64,000 nt of DNA from VXMF01 sp965206775 (lineage in GTDB: Bacteria > Acidobacteriota > Terriglobia > Bryobacterales > UBA6623): NCBI GenBank assembly GCA_965206775.1, contig CBDBKU010000002.1:248001-312000 (forward strand), written 5' to 3'. Of the stretch, positions 28,201-36,369 are shown piece by piece. The position numbers were made by a program, and so were the translations under genes. The notes under the pieces were generated by a model that saw nothing but the letters and a program-made list of their open reading frames with translations, had not been told where the DNA came from and did not search any database. The stretch's first letter is position 1. Each line of letters opens with the position of its first letter.

Positions 28201-28522
28201 CCGGCAACTCACGGGTCGCTTCGCGTTCGATCCTACGGCGTTCCAAGCGGTGCGCCCGAGAAGCTTCCACGATGTCCGGCAGGGCACCTCGCTGCGCAAC
28301 GAGTACCGCACGGCGGGATTCCAGCAGTGGGATTTCCGCATTGCGCGGCCGATCGAAGCTGGAGAGCTGGTTTCGATGGAACTCGGATTCGACCTGCTGA
28401 ACGCATTCGGCAACCGAAACTGGGCGGCGCCGTTCAGCAACATCGACCACGTGTACTTCGGAGTGGCCCGGATGTCTGGGCTGGGGCGTACCGTGCAGGC
28501 GGCGATGCGCCTTCGGTTCTAG
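25211..28522 (+). CDS. TonB-dependent receptor, Oar-like with carboxypeptidase-regulatory domain (receptor 2)
   Basis: 1,103 residues. A signal peptide (LALLSASLALVPASAHE) precedes a regulatory-type repeat (HGHVLDERQEPLAGVDVQL), a plug with IVIGSEGRTTVDKLLHLVPG and FINYKLDGASNNAQNR, and a barrel ending in AAMRLRF with a terminal Phe. It is shorter in the plug than receptor 1. A GTG start follows the anti-sigma stop by 16 bases, so the two are probably co-transcribed. Its stop shares a CTAG with the dapA stop on the other strand. It is probably an outer-membrane importer whose occupancy could signal through the anti-sigma/sigma pair; this last point is inference. Confidence 0.87.
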   Translation: MRHALKCGSVLALLSASLALVPASAHEVHGHVLDERQEPLAGVDVQLINLGNARVLRQRTGTDGAFLFESVLSGKYSLALVHARYTAWRSEPFEVLPGIPVEFPPIGMRQLQPALTRPRSGLEEMALEYGLAREQIEAMPIVIGSEGRTTVDKLLHLVPGLTPATSLDIDPFTGRAAAVSANGSRSSFINYKLDGASNNAQNRITGAQAANFGPVPEAIESIQVITHTYSAREGRNAGAVVAPRFRSGTEQWHGHVRGYMRPPWNESFGAFDGSQDRVGGWAGGAQAGGPLWPRGKVHAFVDGEAWLTNRSHESLRRVLSDNERSGNFFGFEKLPTDPLSGQDFPNGKIPAYRLDPLMQSYLDTFVPPANLEGGWLQSEESLTSYGQVFLARIDRRSKSLSHYLSHYVYNNRVREPTAEAFTTSPGTVTDRRQVSQHAQYALTHTAPPYFVHSLRLALQRLSSEQLSGHRAYRGIGAEDFGFDYSGSDLHPRTIPDVRLWHDTGQLQLYVAPFIDSEDSVQTTLQLLYDLEFRYRRHAVRAGLMTQQGAWPFANAENSAGSFSFPAPPRPPARFRGQGLRDMLLGRPGEYRLQTARSLDLHWQEFAAFAEAEIRPWRDLKVTFGVRYEEQPPGTDKWDRLMTFREGTQSVRFPESLPNLLFPGDTDPDGNVLPRSTIMSRGRNFSPRIGVAFSPSWDGRASRWLLGESGRSVFRAAYGVFFDHGTFAGSSAAALFQATYPPFSVDNRFALRNPAGAFEAPIAALPSLQPTTFRPTVARYPILVFDPDFENARAEHWNVSWQRLLPGRVFLTASYLGTRSLRLQQQRELNVFVRNPLRSFGSVRNMRRFSRFDNIRSFESSGGARYEAVQLRANRYLHRGLALDVGYSWSQSFDNGSTVFGDELVGEAWTYSNFDRRHSLTAVWHYQMRLPRHWTDNAAWADRWTVSGIWRLRSGLPLDIRQTEDPTYTFQQVGRPDRIGAYTKLDPRNLRTYAMANGRQLTGRFAFDPTAFQAVRPRSFHDVRQGTSLRNEYRTAGFQQWDFRIARPIEAGELVSMELGFDLLNAFGNRNWAAPFSNIDHVYFGVARMSGLGRTVQAAMRLRF

Positions 28523-29427
28523 CGGCCGACCGCGGCGACAGCCTCCTCGCGGAGCAGTCCCAGGCCTTCCAGGACGCGGTCGACGATCGCGCAGCTCGCT
28601 GCCGACGGACGAGTCATGGGCAAGCGGTAGCGCGCCTGGTCAATCAGGCCCATGCGTTCCATGGCCACCTTGACGGGACCCGGGCTCGTCTCGCAGAAAT
28701 TGGCTTCCATCAGCGATAGGTAGTGCCGGTGGATCTCCAAGGCGCCCGCGAAATCGCCCGCAAGGGCGCGGTCGCAGAGCCCGGCCATCTCGCCGGGAAT
28801 CTCGTTCGAGACGACCGAGATCACGCCAACCCCGCCTAGGGCCATTAGCGGCAGCGTGACCGAATCGTCCCCGGAAAGCACGGAGAAACCCTCGGGGACG
28901 CACTGGCATACCCGGGCCATCTGCCCGATGTCACCGGACGCTTCCTTGACTGCGACGATGTTGGCCATCCCTGCTAGACGAGCCAACAGACCCGGCTTGA
29001 TGTTGCAGCACGTGCGGCTCGGCACGTTGTACACGACGATCGGCAAGTCCGTGGCGTCGGCCAGGGCGGAGTAGTGCTGGAACAGGCCCTCGGGCGTCGG
29101 CTTGTTGTAGTAGGGGGTGACAGACAGCAAGCCCTGCGCGCCAAGGGCATGCAAGTCTGCCGCGAGGCTGACGATCTTGGCCGTGTTGTAGCCGCCGCAT
29201 CCAGCGACGACGGGCACGCGGCCCGCAGCCTCCTCGAGCGTGATTTCAACGAGCCGCAAGTGCTCGTCCCTGGACAGCGTGGGACTTTCGCCGGTCGTGC
29301 CGCCAGGCACGAGGAAATGGATGCCGTCATCGACTTGACGGCGCACGAGCAGACGCAGCGCGGACTCGTCCAACGAGCCGTCTGCGGCGAACGGAGTGAT
29401 GAGCGCGGTTCCGCAGCCTTTGAACAT
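28519..29427 (-). CDS. dapA: 4-hydroxy-tetrahydrodipicolinate synthase
   Basis: 302 residues. ALITPFAADGSLDE and PGGTTGESPTL form the N-terminal DapA signature, VYNVPSRTCCNIKP carries the catalytic Tyr, and IVAVKEASGD carries the Schiff-base Lys. It condenses pyruvate with aspartate semialdehyde in lysine and diaminopimelate synthesis; related aldolases of this fold use other oxo acids. The ATG at 29427 is set by the family N-terminus MFKGCGTALITPF. It is convergent with receptor 2 (stops overlap in CTAG). Confidence 0.92.
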   Translation of the reverse strand: MFKGCGTALITPFAADGSLDESALRLLVRRQVDDGIHFLVPGGTTGESPTLSRDEHLRLVEITLEEAAGRVPVVAGCGGYNTAKIVSLAADLHALGAQGLLSVTPYYNKPTPEGLFQHYSALADATDLPIVVYNVPSRTCCNIKPGLLARLAGMANIVAVKEASGDIGQMARVCQCVPEGFSVLSGDDSVTLPLMALGGVGVISVVSNEIPGEMAGLCDRALAGDFAGALEIHRHYLSLMEANFCETSPGPVKVAMERMGLIDQARYRLPMTRPSAASCAIVDRVLEGLGLLREEAVAAVGR

Positions 29428-29642
29428 TGTCGATTCCGATCCGAGTCTATTTTCGCATGCCCTGTGCGTCGCGACGGCGAATCTCGCAGCCTGGGGACAG
29501 GCGCGAAACGCCAGCCGCCGTGGGCCTCGCCCCTGGACGCAATCGCCCGGACAGGCCCGAAGACCCGCGCTTGACGGGGATTGCGCGGTCATGAAGGTTC
29601 CTCAGCGGGCCGGATCGGAGTAAACTCTGGTTGGAGTTGCAG

Positions 29643-30473
29643 ATGAAGCGAACTTTGTCCAATCTTGCGGTTGCCGCCGCTCGCGCCGGGTCGGCGCTGC
29701 TTGTCGTCTCGCTGGCATTGCTGCCAAGCCTCGGTCTTGCACAGGGCTACGAGCCGCCGCTCACACCGGACGGCAACCCGAACCTGAACGGCATCTGGCA
29801 AGGCCTGGGCACGGCCCATTGGAATCTCGAGGGCCATTCTGCGGAATCAGGGCCCGTCGTCGAGATGGGCGCGCTTGGCGCGATCCCGGGCGGGCTCGGC
29901 ATCGTCGAAGGGGGCGAGATCCCGTATCAGGACTGGGCACTCGAGAAGAGGAACGAGAACCGCCGGGACTGGCTCAAGCTTGATCCGGTGGTGAAGTGCT
30001 ACATGCCGGGAGTGCCTCGTGCCACCTACATGCCGTTCCCGCTGCAGATCGTCCAGACGCCCGACCACATCCTGATCGCGTACGAGTTCGCGAGCGCATC
30101 GCGGGTGATTTACATGAACCGTCCGGATTTCGAGCATCCCGGGGACGCGTGGATGGGGCATTCGCGGGGACGCTGGGATGGGCAGACCCTCGTCGTCGAC
30201 GTGACGAACCACGTGCCCGACACTTGGTTCGACAGTGCCGGCAACTTCCATACCGACTCCCTGAAGGTGGTTGAACGCTACACACCGATAGGCCCGAATC
30301 ACCTGATGTACGAGGCCACGATCGAGGACGAGAGTGTCTTCACGCGGCCGTGGAAGATCAGGATGCCCCTGTACAGGCGCATGGAACAGGACGTGCAACT
30401 TCTGGAGTTCAAGTGCGTTGAGTTCGTCGAGGAAATGATGTACGGGCACCTGCGCAAGAAGGAAAGCGAGTGA
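29643..30473 (+). CDS. Secreted protein of unknown function, paralogue A
   Basis: 276 residues with a signal peptide (SALLVVSLALLPSLGLAQ). The mature part contains PDGNPNLNGIWQG, YQDWA, CYMPGVPR and the shared block GRWDGQTLVVDVTNH ... ERYTPIGPNHLMYEATIEDES ... PWKIRMPLYRR. The next gene repeats this order (GRWEGDTLVVESKNF, ERFTRVGPERIVYQYTIEDPES, PWTAAIPMKR), so the two are tandem paralogues. I know this only as an uncharacterised Acidobacteria/Proteobacteria secreted family. It has no recognised catalytic motif. The start is set by the signal peptide. Confidence 0.75.
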   Translation: MKRTLSNLAVAAARAGSALLVVSLALLPSLGLAQGYEPPLTPDGNPNLNGIWQGLGTAHWNLEGHSAESGPVVEMGALGAIPGGLGIVEGGEIPYQDWALEKRNENRRDWLKLDPVVKCYMPGVPRATYMPFPLQIVQTPDHILIAYEFASASRVIYMNRPDFEHPGDAWMGHSRGRWDGQTLVVDVTNHVPDTWFDSAGNFHTDSLKVVERYTPIGPNHLMYEATIEDESVFTRPWKIRMPLYRRMEQDVQLLEFKCVEFVEEMMYGHLRKKESE

Positions 30474-30489
30474 CCGAGGAGGCCCCAAG

Positions 30490-31494
30490 ATGACATGTCG
30501 AGTTCTCGCCCTCTGCTTCGCCGCCATGCTGGCGGCGTCGCTTCCCGCAGCCGAGGACGGCGCGACCGGAACGCAGGAGGAATGGACCCCTCCGCGCACC
30601 GCATGGGGAGTCCCCGACCTTCGCGGAGTGTGGGACTTCCGCACTATCACCCCGCTGGAGCGCCCGAAGGACCTTGGCGACAAAGACACATTCAGCAATG
30701 CCGACGAAGCCGCCGAGTTCCGGACCCAGGAACTCAGCCGTCGCAACAAGGACCGAAGAGCCTCGGACGGCATCTCCGCCGAGCAGGACGTGCGCAACGC
30801 GTACAACCAGTTCTGGTGGGACTTCGGAGACCAGCTGATCGAGGACGGTCGCACCTCGCTGATCGTCGATCCCCCGCACGGGAGGATTCCCTCTCTGACA
30901 GCGATGGCGCGGGAGCGCTACGGCGGGATTCGCGACGCGCGGGCGCGGGCGCCGCACGGACCCGAGGACCGAGGGGTTGCCGAACGTTGCATTCTGGGAT
31001 TCAATGCCGGGCCTCCGTACACGCCGAGCGCCTACAACAACAACGTCCACATCTTCCAGACGCCTGGCTACGCGGTCCTGCTAATCGAGATGGTGAACGA
31101 TGCCCGCATCGTTCCGCTGGACGGTCGAGACCACTTGCCGGAGCACATGCGGCTGTGGCGCGGGGACGCGCGGGGCCGCTGGGAAGGCGACACCCTGGTC
31201 GTGGAATCGAAGAATTTCACCGACAAGACCTCGTTCCGCGGCTCCGGCAAGAACATGCGCCTCGTCGAGCGATTCACCCGAGTGGGGCCGGAGAGAATCG
31301 TGTACCAGTACACGATCGAGGATCCCGAGTCGTTCGGGCAGCCGTGGACGGCGGCGATTCCGATGAAGAGGACGGACCAGCCAATGTACGAGTACGCCTG
31401 CCACGAGGGCAACTACAGCATGTTCACGATGCTGGAGGGAGCCCGGGCGGCGGAGCAGGACGGGAAGCCGCACACCGGGTCGAACCTTCCTTGA
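30490..31494 (+). CDS. Secreted protein of unknown function, paralogue B
   Basis: 334 residues, signal peptide MTCRVLALCFAAMLAASLPAA. The N-terminal WTPPRTAWGVPDLRGVWDFR resembles the corresponding region of paralogue A, and the shared C-terminal block is described there. A conserved RCILGFNAGPPYTPSAYNNN segment lies in the middle. It starts 16 bases after paralogue A and is presumably co-transcribed. Partners or substrates are not evident. Confidence 0.77.
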   Translation: MTCRVLALCFAAMLAASLPAAEDGATGTQEEWTPPRTAWGVPDLRGVWDFRTITPLERPKDLGDKDTFSNADEAAEFRTQELSRRNKDRRASDGISAEQDVRNAYNQFWWDFGDQLIEDGRTSLIVDPPHGRIPSLTAMARERYGGIRDARARAPHGPEDRGVAERCILGFNAGPPYTPSAYNNNVHIFQTPGYAVLLIEMVNDARIVPLDGRDHLPEHMRLWRGDARGRWEGDTLVVESKNFTDKTSFRGSGKNMRLVERFTRVGPERIVYQYTIEDPESFGQPWTAAIPMKRTDQPMYEYACHEGNYSMFTMLEGARAAEQDGKPHTGSNLP

Positions 31495-31635
31495 CCAAGG
31501 GGTGCAGAGGGGGCGAGCCGGGGGGCGGCTCGATGCCGTGGGGCTCGGAAAGTCACAAGGCCCGCATGGCTGGACAGATACGTTCCGACCCGGGCCGCTG
31601 GGATCGCACTGGAATTCCTCGGCCCAGTTGCGCAC

Positions 31636-32030
31636 TACATCGAGCAGTCGATGGAGCCGATCCTCCTCCGAGCGACCAAGAGGTTTCGAGCCGTGATGCT
31701 CAGCGGCCGCGTCAGTCGGGGAAGACGACCATCCTCAGGCATCTGTTTGGCAAGGAGTACCGCTATGTCTCTCTATAGGAACCGCAGTTCCGGCAGCTTG
31801 TGGCGGAGGATCCGCGGACATTTCTCGCGACCTATCCGGATCTGGTGATCCTAGACGAAGTGCAGCGCGCTCCAGCACTGGTCACCTACCTCACGCTGGC
31901 GATTGACGCCACCGACACATGCGGTCCGGTTCATGCTCTCGGGACCGAAGAACATCTTGTCTGCGGAACAGGTGACCGAATCCCTGGCTGGGCGCGTGGC
32001 GATACTGCACCCGTTCCAGACGCCCTGCCG
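31636..32030 (+). pseudogene. Remnant of AAA/DUF4143-type ATPase
   Basis: Three frames together spell the start of an AAA ATPase of the DUF4143 (toxin/antitoxin-like ATP-binding) family. The order is YIEQSMEPILLRATKRFRAVMLSG, then (after a likely 1-base deletion near 31705) PRQSGKTTILRHLFGKEYRYVSL with the Walker A, an in-frame TAG at 31776-31778 where the family has a Glu, then FLATYPDLVILDEVQRAPAL (Walker B region), then, after another frame change near 31915, GPKNILSAEQVTESLAGRVAIL. At least three lesions make it non-functional. It is the only recognisable content of the 31495-32474 gap. Confidence 0.75.
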
Positions 32031-32474
32031 AGAATCCGAGGTCCGACCGCAGTGGTCGCTGGCGTGGGAACCAGCGTCTCGGAATGAGGGCCGGCACAGC
32101 TATTCATTCCGGCGCCCATGGAACTCCCATCCAGGCAGCGAGCGGTTGCGGCTCCCTGCCTGCGCGCCAGTCCGTAGGCTGCCGCGTTGGGGAGGAACCA
32201 TCACGTTTGCCCGGTCGCGTCGGCTGCCTCGGGGGATAGGCGCTATGGAGGGTCGAGTCCTGTCAACCGCCGGAACCCGGAGTATTGCGCTGCCGCTCAA
32301 CGTGGCAAGAGCGCCGGCACGAACGGTCCCGGCATGAACGCAATACCGCTTCGGGCCTAGGCGACTACATCAGCCGGGGCGGGAAGGGCTCGCGGCGAGG
32401 ACACCGCATTTCTCATCGAAATGATTGTTTGGGGTGCCGCACTGTACGGTACACTGCTCCCGAGGACTCACCCC

Positions 32475-32912
32475 ATGTCGAGCAGAACAGCCTCCGTATC
32501 CGCCGGCTTCGCGCTGACCGTGCTGATGGCCGCCGTGCCCTTGCTGGCGCATCACGCGTTTTCGGCTGAGTTCGACGCGAACCGGCCCGTCCAGCTGAAG
32601 GGCACGGTCACGAAGATGGAGTGGATCAACCCGCACGCTTGGATCCACATCGAGGTGACGATGGACGATGGCAAGGTGGAGAACTGGATGGTGGAAGGGG
32701 GAACGCCGAACACCCTGTTCCGCCGGGGGTTCACAAAGAAGTCTCTGATGCCCGGCACAGTGATCCTGGTCGACGGGTACCAAGCGAAGGACTCAACGAT
32801 GAAGGCTAACGGCCGCAATATCACCTTCGAGAACGGGCAACGGCTCTTCATGGGCTCATCCGGCACTGGCGCACCTAGGGACGGCCGGGATCCGACAGAG
32901 CCGCAACGGTAA
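32475..32912 (+). CDS. DUF6152-like secreted protein
   Basis: 145 residues. A signal peptide ending AVPLLAHHAFSAEFD is followed by LKGTVTKMEWINPHAWIHIEV, the pattern of the DUF6152 family of small secreted proteins, which resemble OB-fold-type beta barrels. It is placed next to DUF6644-like membrane proteins, a common pairing. No catalytic residues are known. The ATG at 32475 is set by the signal peptide; an upstream TTG-type extension is unlikely. Confidence 0.78.
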   Translation: MSSRTASVSAGFALTVLMAAVPLLAHHAFSAEFDANRPVQLKGTVTKMEWINPHAWIHIEVTMDDGKVENWMVEGGTPNTLFRRGFTKKSLMPGTVILVDGYQAKDSTMKANGRNITFENGQRLFMGSSGTGAPRDGRDPTEPQR

Positions 32913-32999
32913 GCGGCGCGCCGGCAGCACTTTGAAACGGTGTCAGCGGCCGGAATAGCGATTTCGCAGCGGATCGCAATCCGCAAATCAATCGGAACC

Positions 33000-33476
33000 C
33001 TAGTAGAACGCGATCCACCGGCCCGAGAAACCGACGCCGAACCACAGTCCTAGGGATGCCACGGCCGCCAGCCGACCCCAGACCGGCCCGACCCTAGCCT
33101 CGTCCGCCGCCGTAACCCGCTTGCGTACCGTGAAGGTGTATGCGATAGCAATCACCAGGAAGGACATCTTGTACCAGAACGGCGGGCTGTAATAGCACTT
33201 GATCGCCTCCGACAGAAACATCGGTATGCCCGTCGCGATCATGGTGGCCAGCCCGCCGACCAGCCATGGATGGACGTTCTCGGCCAGGAGGGCGACCGGC
33301 TGGCTGCGCAAGCCGAATCCCAGCAACCGCAGGTCCACGAGCAGGATGGTGCCGCCGATCAAGGCCAGCGCCAGCAGGTGAACAGCCTCAATTACAGGGA
33401 ACAGCCATAGGGAGTCTCGGACCGCCACGCCGATCGCCGTGTCTTCGAGCCATTGAAATACAGGCAGTAGGTCCAT
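33000..33476 (-). CDS. DUF6644-like membrane protein 1
   Basis: 158 residues with four predicted membrane helices. It opens MDLLPVFQWLEDTAIGVAVRDSLWLFPVIE, and conserved histidines lie in the second half (VHLL, VHPW), which suggests a heme- or quinone-type membrane protein. The paralogue directly upstream (33489-33986) begins with the same FEWLESTWASVAIRESILFYPFVE pattern. The family name is from memory of this sequence pattern and not certain. Confidence 0.65.
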   Translation of the reverse strand: MDLLPVFQWLEDTAIGVAVRDSLWLFPVIEAVHLLALALIGGTILLVDLRLLGFGLRSQPVALLAENVHPWLVGGLATMIATGIPMFLSEAIKCYYSPPFWYKMSFLVIAIAYTFTVRKRVTAADEARVGPVWGRLAAVASLGLWFGVGFSGRWIAFY

Positions 33477-33488
33477 GAGGCGGCTCCG

Positions 33489-33986
33489 CTAGTCAAACCA
33501 GTTGTAGGCTTGCATGCGCCCGCAGACGACAACAAGGCTCCACAGGACCAGCGACGCGAACCCGGCGACGCGGGCACGGACGGGGATAGTGTCGGCTTGG
33601 TCCCACTCCGACACCCATCGGAACACGGTGCGGTGGAACACAAAGGCGTTCAGGCCGGCCAGCGCAATCATCACCATCTTGACTTGGAAGAAGATGTTCT
33701 GCGAAGCCCGGACCGGACTGGAAAGGAACAGCATCGATCCGCTGATGACCATCAGGACGAAGCCGGCGATCGCCCAGGGGAAGAGCTGGTTGACGACCTC
33801 GGATACGGGTACCCGGCGCATCGAGAAACCAACGAGCCGCAAGTCCCAGGTGGCGGTCATTCCGAGGAACAGGCACAGCGTCAGGACATGCGAAGTCTCG
33901 ACGAACGGATAGAACAGGATCGACTCGCGGATCGCGACGCTAGCCCAAGTGCTCTCGAGCCACTCGAAGAAGGTTGGCAACGACAT
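33489..33986 (-). CDS. DUF6644-like membrane protein 2
   Basis: 165 residues, four predicted helices, start set at the ATG at 33986 where the family opening MSLPTFFEWLEST begins. It is a paralogue of the neighbouring 158-residue protein and lies 12 bases upstream of it in the same operon. The first helix contains a conserved His (ETSHVLTLCLF), as in the partner (EAVHLLALAL). With the nearby DUF6152-like gene and cytochrome c'-like protein this looks like a small redox or membrane module. Function unknown. Confidence 0.65.
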   Translation of the reverse strand: MSLPTFFEWLESTWASVAIRESILFYPFVETSHVLTLCLFLGMTATWDLRLVGFSMRRVPVSEVVNQLFPWAIAGFVLMVISGSMLFLSSPVRASQNIFFQVKMVMIALAGLNAFVFHRTVFRWVSEWDQADTIPVRARVAGFASLVLWSLVVVCGRMQAYNWFD

Positions 33987-34219
33987 GACGCGATACGTCC
34001 CTCGCGATGCATCGCTAGGCGGCCTCGCCGAATCCGGCAGGCCCCGTGCGCATTCCCGGAGAGTAAGACAAGACTCTAGCAAAGGGCAGCCCTAACCTGC
34101 GCCCTGCCAGCAATGGTGTTCCGCCACGCGCTAAAGTGAATGCCAAGCAGTGACACTGCAGAACCCGGGTCGGGTCGTGCGGGCTAGCCGACATGCCCAA
34201 CAAGATTGGAGGGTGCCAA

Positions 34220-34723
34220 ATGGAACGTACCAGCCTCTGGAAAGCCGCCGTACGCCTGGCCGCCGCCTCGATTGCAGTGCTGGCGGCCGCATGCGGCCCA
34301 GGTGGCGGAGAAGGCGGCACTGCGTCCCCGCCGTTCAAGCCAGTCGCCTCGGTCGAGGACCTGATGCACGACGTCATTTATCCGCACGCAGAGGTAGTTT
34401 GGGAGTCGGTCGGCACCATTATTACGGCGGAAGGCACGAACGAGATCCGTCCGCGCAGCCACGAGGAATGGGAGGCTGTGACGCAGAGCGCACTCACGCT
34501 CGCGGAAGCCGGGAACCTACTGATGATCGAGGGCCGGGCCAAAGACACGGGCGAGTGGATGGAGCGGGCTGCCGCTCTGATCGACGCGGCCACCCTTGCC
34601 GTGGAGGCGGCGGCGGCCCGCGACCCGGAGGCCGTGTTCGATACGGGTGGCGGGATCTACTACGCGTGCAACAACTGCCACGAGAGCTACTGGGAGAAGC
34701 CCCCGTCCGCGATGCGGCCCTGA
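34220..34723 (+). CDS. Cytochrome c'-like protein with C-terminal heme site
   Basis: 167 residues. A hydrophobic signal ends AVLAAACGPGG, possibly a lipoprotein. A helical body opens FKPVASVEDLMHDVIYPHAEVVWE, and the single heme site CNNCHESYW is at the C-terminus, as in cytochrome c' four-helix bundles. The start at 34220 (MERTSLWK) is preferred. A second copy of this protein is encoded at 41873-42295. It may bind small ligands such as NO or transfer electrons in the periplasm. Confidence 0.75.
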   Translation: MERTSLWKAAVRLAAASIAVLAAACGPGGGEGGTASPPFKPVASVEDLMHDVIYPHAEVVWESVGTIITAEGTNEIRPRSHEEWEAVTQSALTLAEAGNLLMIEGRAKDTGEWMERAAALIDAATLAVEAAAARDPEAVFDTGGGIYYACNNCHESYWEKPPSAMRP

Positions 34724-34834
34724 AACGCAGTTGTCCCGTTCAACCGCAAAGGGCGAGTGGTCGGCAAGCGCGGAATCGCCCGGCTTGGATGGGACAAGGA
34801 TCCGTTCGGATCGCCACCGCAGATAGCGGGCAAT

Positions 34835-36304
34835 TCAGAATCGGCGAGACCATTCCTGCGGCCAGCGCTCGACCACGACCTTCTTGTCTGTGTAGAACTC
34901 GACAGCGTCACGGCCCTGGCCGTGCATCACCCCGAAAAAGCTGTCCTTCCAGCCGCTGAACGGGAAGTAGGCCATGGGCGCGGCAACGCCGATGTTGACA
35001 CCGACATTGCCGGTCGGCACTTCGCTGCGAAATTTCCTAGCGGAAGCGCCGCTCGAGGTGAAGATGGACGAGGCGTTCCCGAACGGGCTCCGGGCGATGA
35101 CCTCGATCGCCTCCTCGAGGCTCGCGACCGGCGTCAGGCCTAGCACAGGCCCGAAGACCTCGGTGGTTCCGAGAAAGCCGCCGCAATCGACGCTATCAAG
35201 AACCGTAGGGCCGACAAAGTTGCCGTCCGGGTATCCGTCCACCCGGATGCCACGACCGTCCAGCACCGTCGCAGCTCCCTCGGCCGCCCCGCGAGCGATG
35301 GCGCCTTCGATGCGACTGCGGCTGTCCGCCGTTATTACGGGCCCCATCTGGACTCCGTCGTCGAGGCCGGGCCCGACACGCAACGATCCGGCCGCTCCGA
35401 CGATCGAGTCTAGGAAAGGCTTGTGGGCTGCGCCAACCGTCACGACCGTCGATACCGCAAGGCAGCGCTGGCCGGCGCAGCCGAACGCGCTGTCGCCGAC
35501 GATCTTCGTCGCCGTCTCCAAGTCAGCATCCGGCATGACCACGACATGATTCTTGGCTCCCCCTTGGCACTGGACACGCTTGCCGTGGCGCGCTGCCGAT
35601 GCGTAGATGTGCTTCGCGACCGGACTGGATCCGACGAAGCTGATCGCACGCACGTCAGGATGCTCGATCAGCGCGTCGGCCGCGGACCGGCCGCCGTGGG
35701 CGAGATTGACTACGCCGTCGGGCAGTCCCGTTCGTTCCAGGACCTCGATCACTCGGCGGATCGAGAGCGGGACCTTCTCCGAGGGCTTGATCACGACAGT
35801 GTTGCCGCAGGCGATCGCGTAAGGCAGGAACCAAAGCGGGATCATCACCGGAAAGTTGAAGGGCGTGATCACGCCAACGACACCGAGCGGCGCCCGGATC
35901 ATGGTCTCGTCGATGCCGCGAGCGATGTCCTCGAGGTTGTAGCCCTGCATCATCGTCGGGATGCCGCAGGCGACCTCGACGTTCTCGATGCCTCTTCGCA
36001 GCTCGCCGGCCGCTTCGGCATAGGTCTTGCCGTTCTCCTGGGACACCAGTCGCGAGATGCCGTCGAATTCCTCCTCCAGCAGTTGCTTGAATCGGAAGAG
36101 AAACTGAATCCTCTCGCCGGGAGGCACGCCACGCCAGCCCGGGTATGCCTTGGCGGCAGCGGCAACCGCTTCCCCGACGCCATCTCGCCCGTCGACAGGC
36201 ACGGTCGCCAGAATCCGGTTGGTAGCCGGATCGATGACGGGAGTGACATCCGCTCCTGCAGCAGCCATCCACTGGCCGCCGACAAAGTTCGTTACACCTT
36301 CCAT
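34835..36304 (-). CDS. mmsA: CoA-acylating methylmalonate-semialdehyde dehydrogenase
   Basis: 489 residues, aldehyde-dehydrogenase fold. The central GGAKNHVVVMPDADLE followed by FGCAGQRCLAVSTVV (catalytic Cys) is specific to the MmsA/IolA group rather than ordinary ALDHs. It converts methylmalonate semialdehyde, or malonate semialdehyde, to acyl-CoA in valine or inositol catabolism. It is not in an obvious valine operon here. GKTYAEAAGELRRG and the C-terminal FFGVMHGQGRDAVEFYTD also match the family. Confidence 0.9.
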   Translation of the reverse strand: MEGVTNFVGGQWMAAAGADVTPVIDPATNRILATVPVDGRDGVGEAVAAAAKAYPGWRGVPPGERIQFLFRFKQLLEEEFDGISRLVSQENGKTYAEAAGELRRGIENVEVACGIPTMMQGYNLEDIARGIDETMIRAPLGVVGVITPFNFPVMIPLWFLPYAIACGNTVVIKPSEKVPLSIRRVIEVLERTGLPDGVVNLAHGGRSAADALIEHPDVRAISFVGSSPVAKHIYASAARHGKRVQCQGGAKNHVVVMPDADLETATKIVGDSAFGCAGQRCLAVSTVVTVGAAHKPFLDSIVGAAGSLRVGPGLDDGVQMGPVITADSRSRIEGAIARGAAEGAATVLDGRGIRVDGYPDGNFVGPTVLDSVDCGGFLGTTEVFGPVLGLTPVASLEEAIEVIARSPFGNASSIFTSSGASARKFRSEVPTGNVGVNIGVAAPMAYFPFSGWKDSFFGVMHGQGRDAVEFYTDKKVVVERWPQEWSRRF

Positions 36305-36369
36305 GAATCAGATTATTGCGAATACGAGCACTTGTCCCCGGGGATCGCCGCGGTCGCCAGGGCAGGATC

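Noticed and set aside
25211..28522. FecA-type receptor with an N-terminal STN signalling domain
   Set aside because: The N-terminus matches a carboxypeptidase-regulatory repeat, and I see no STN-like pattern, so the FecIRA analogy is only in gene order.
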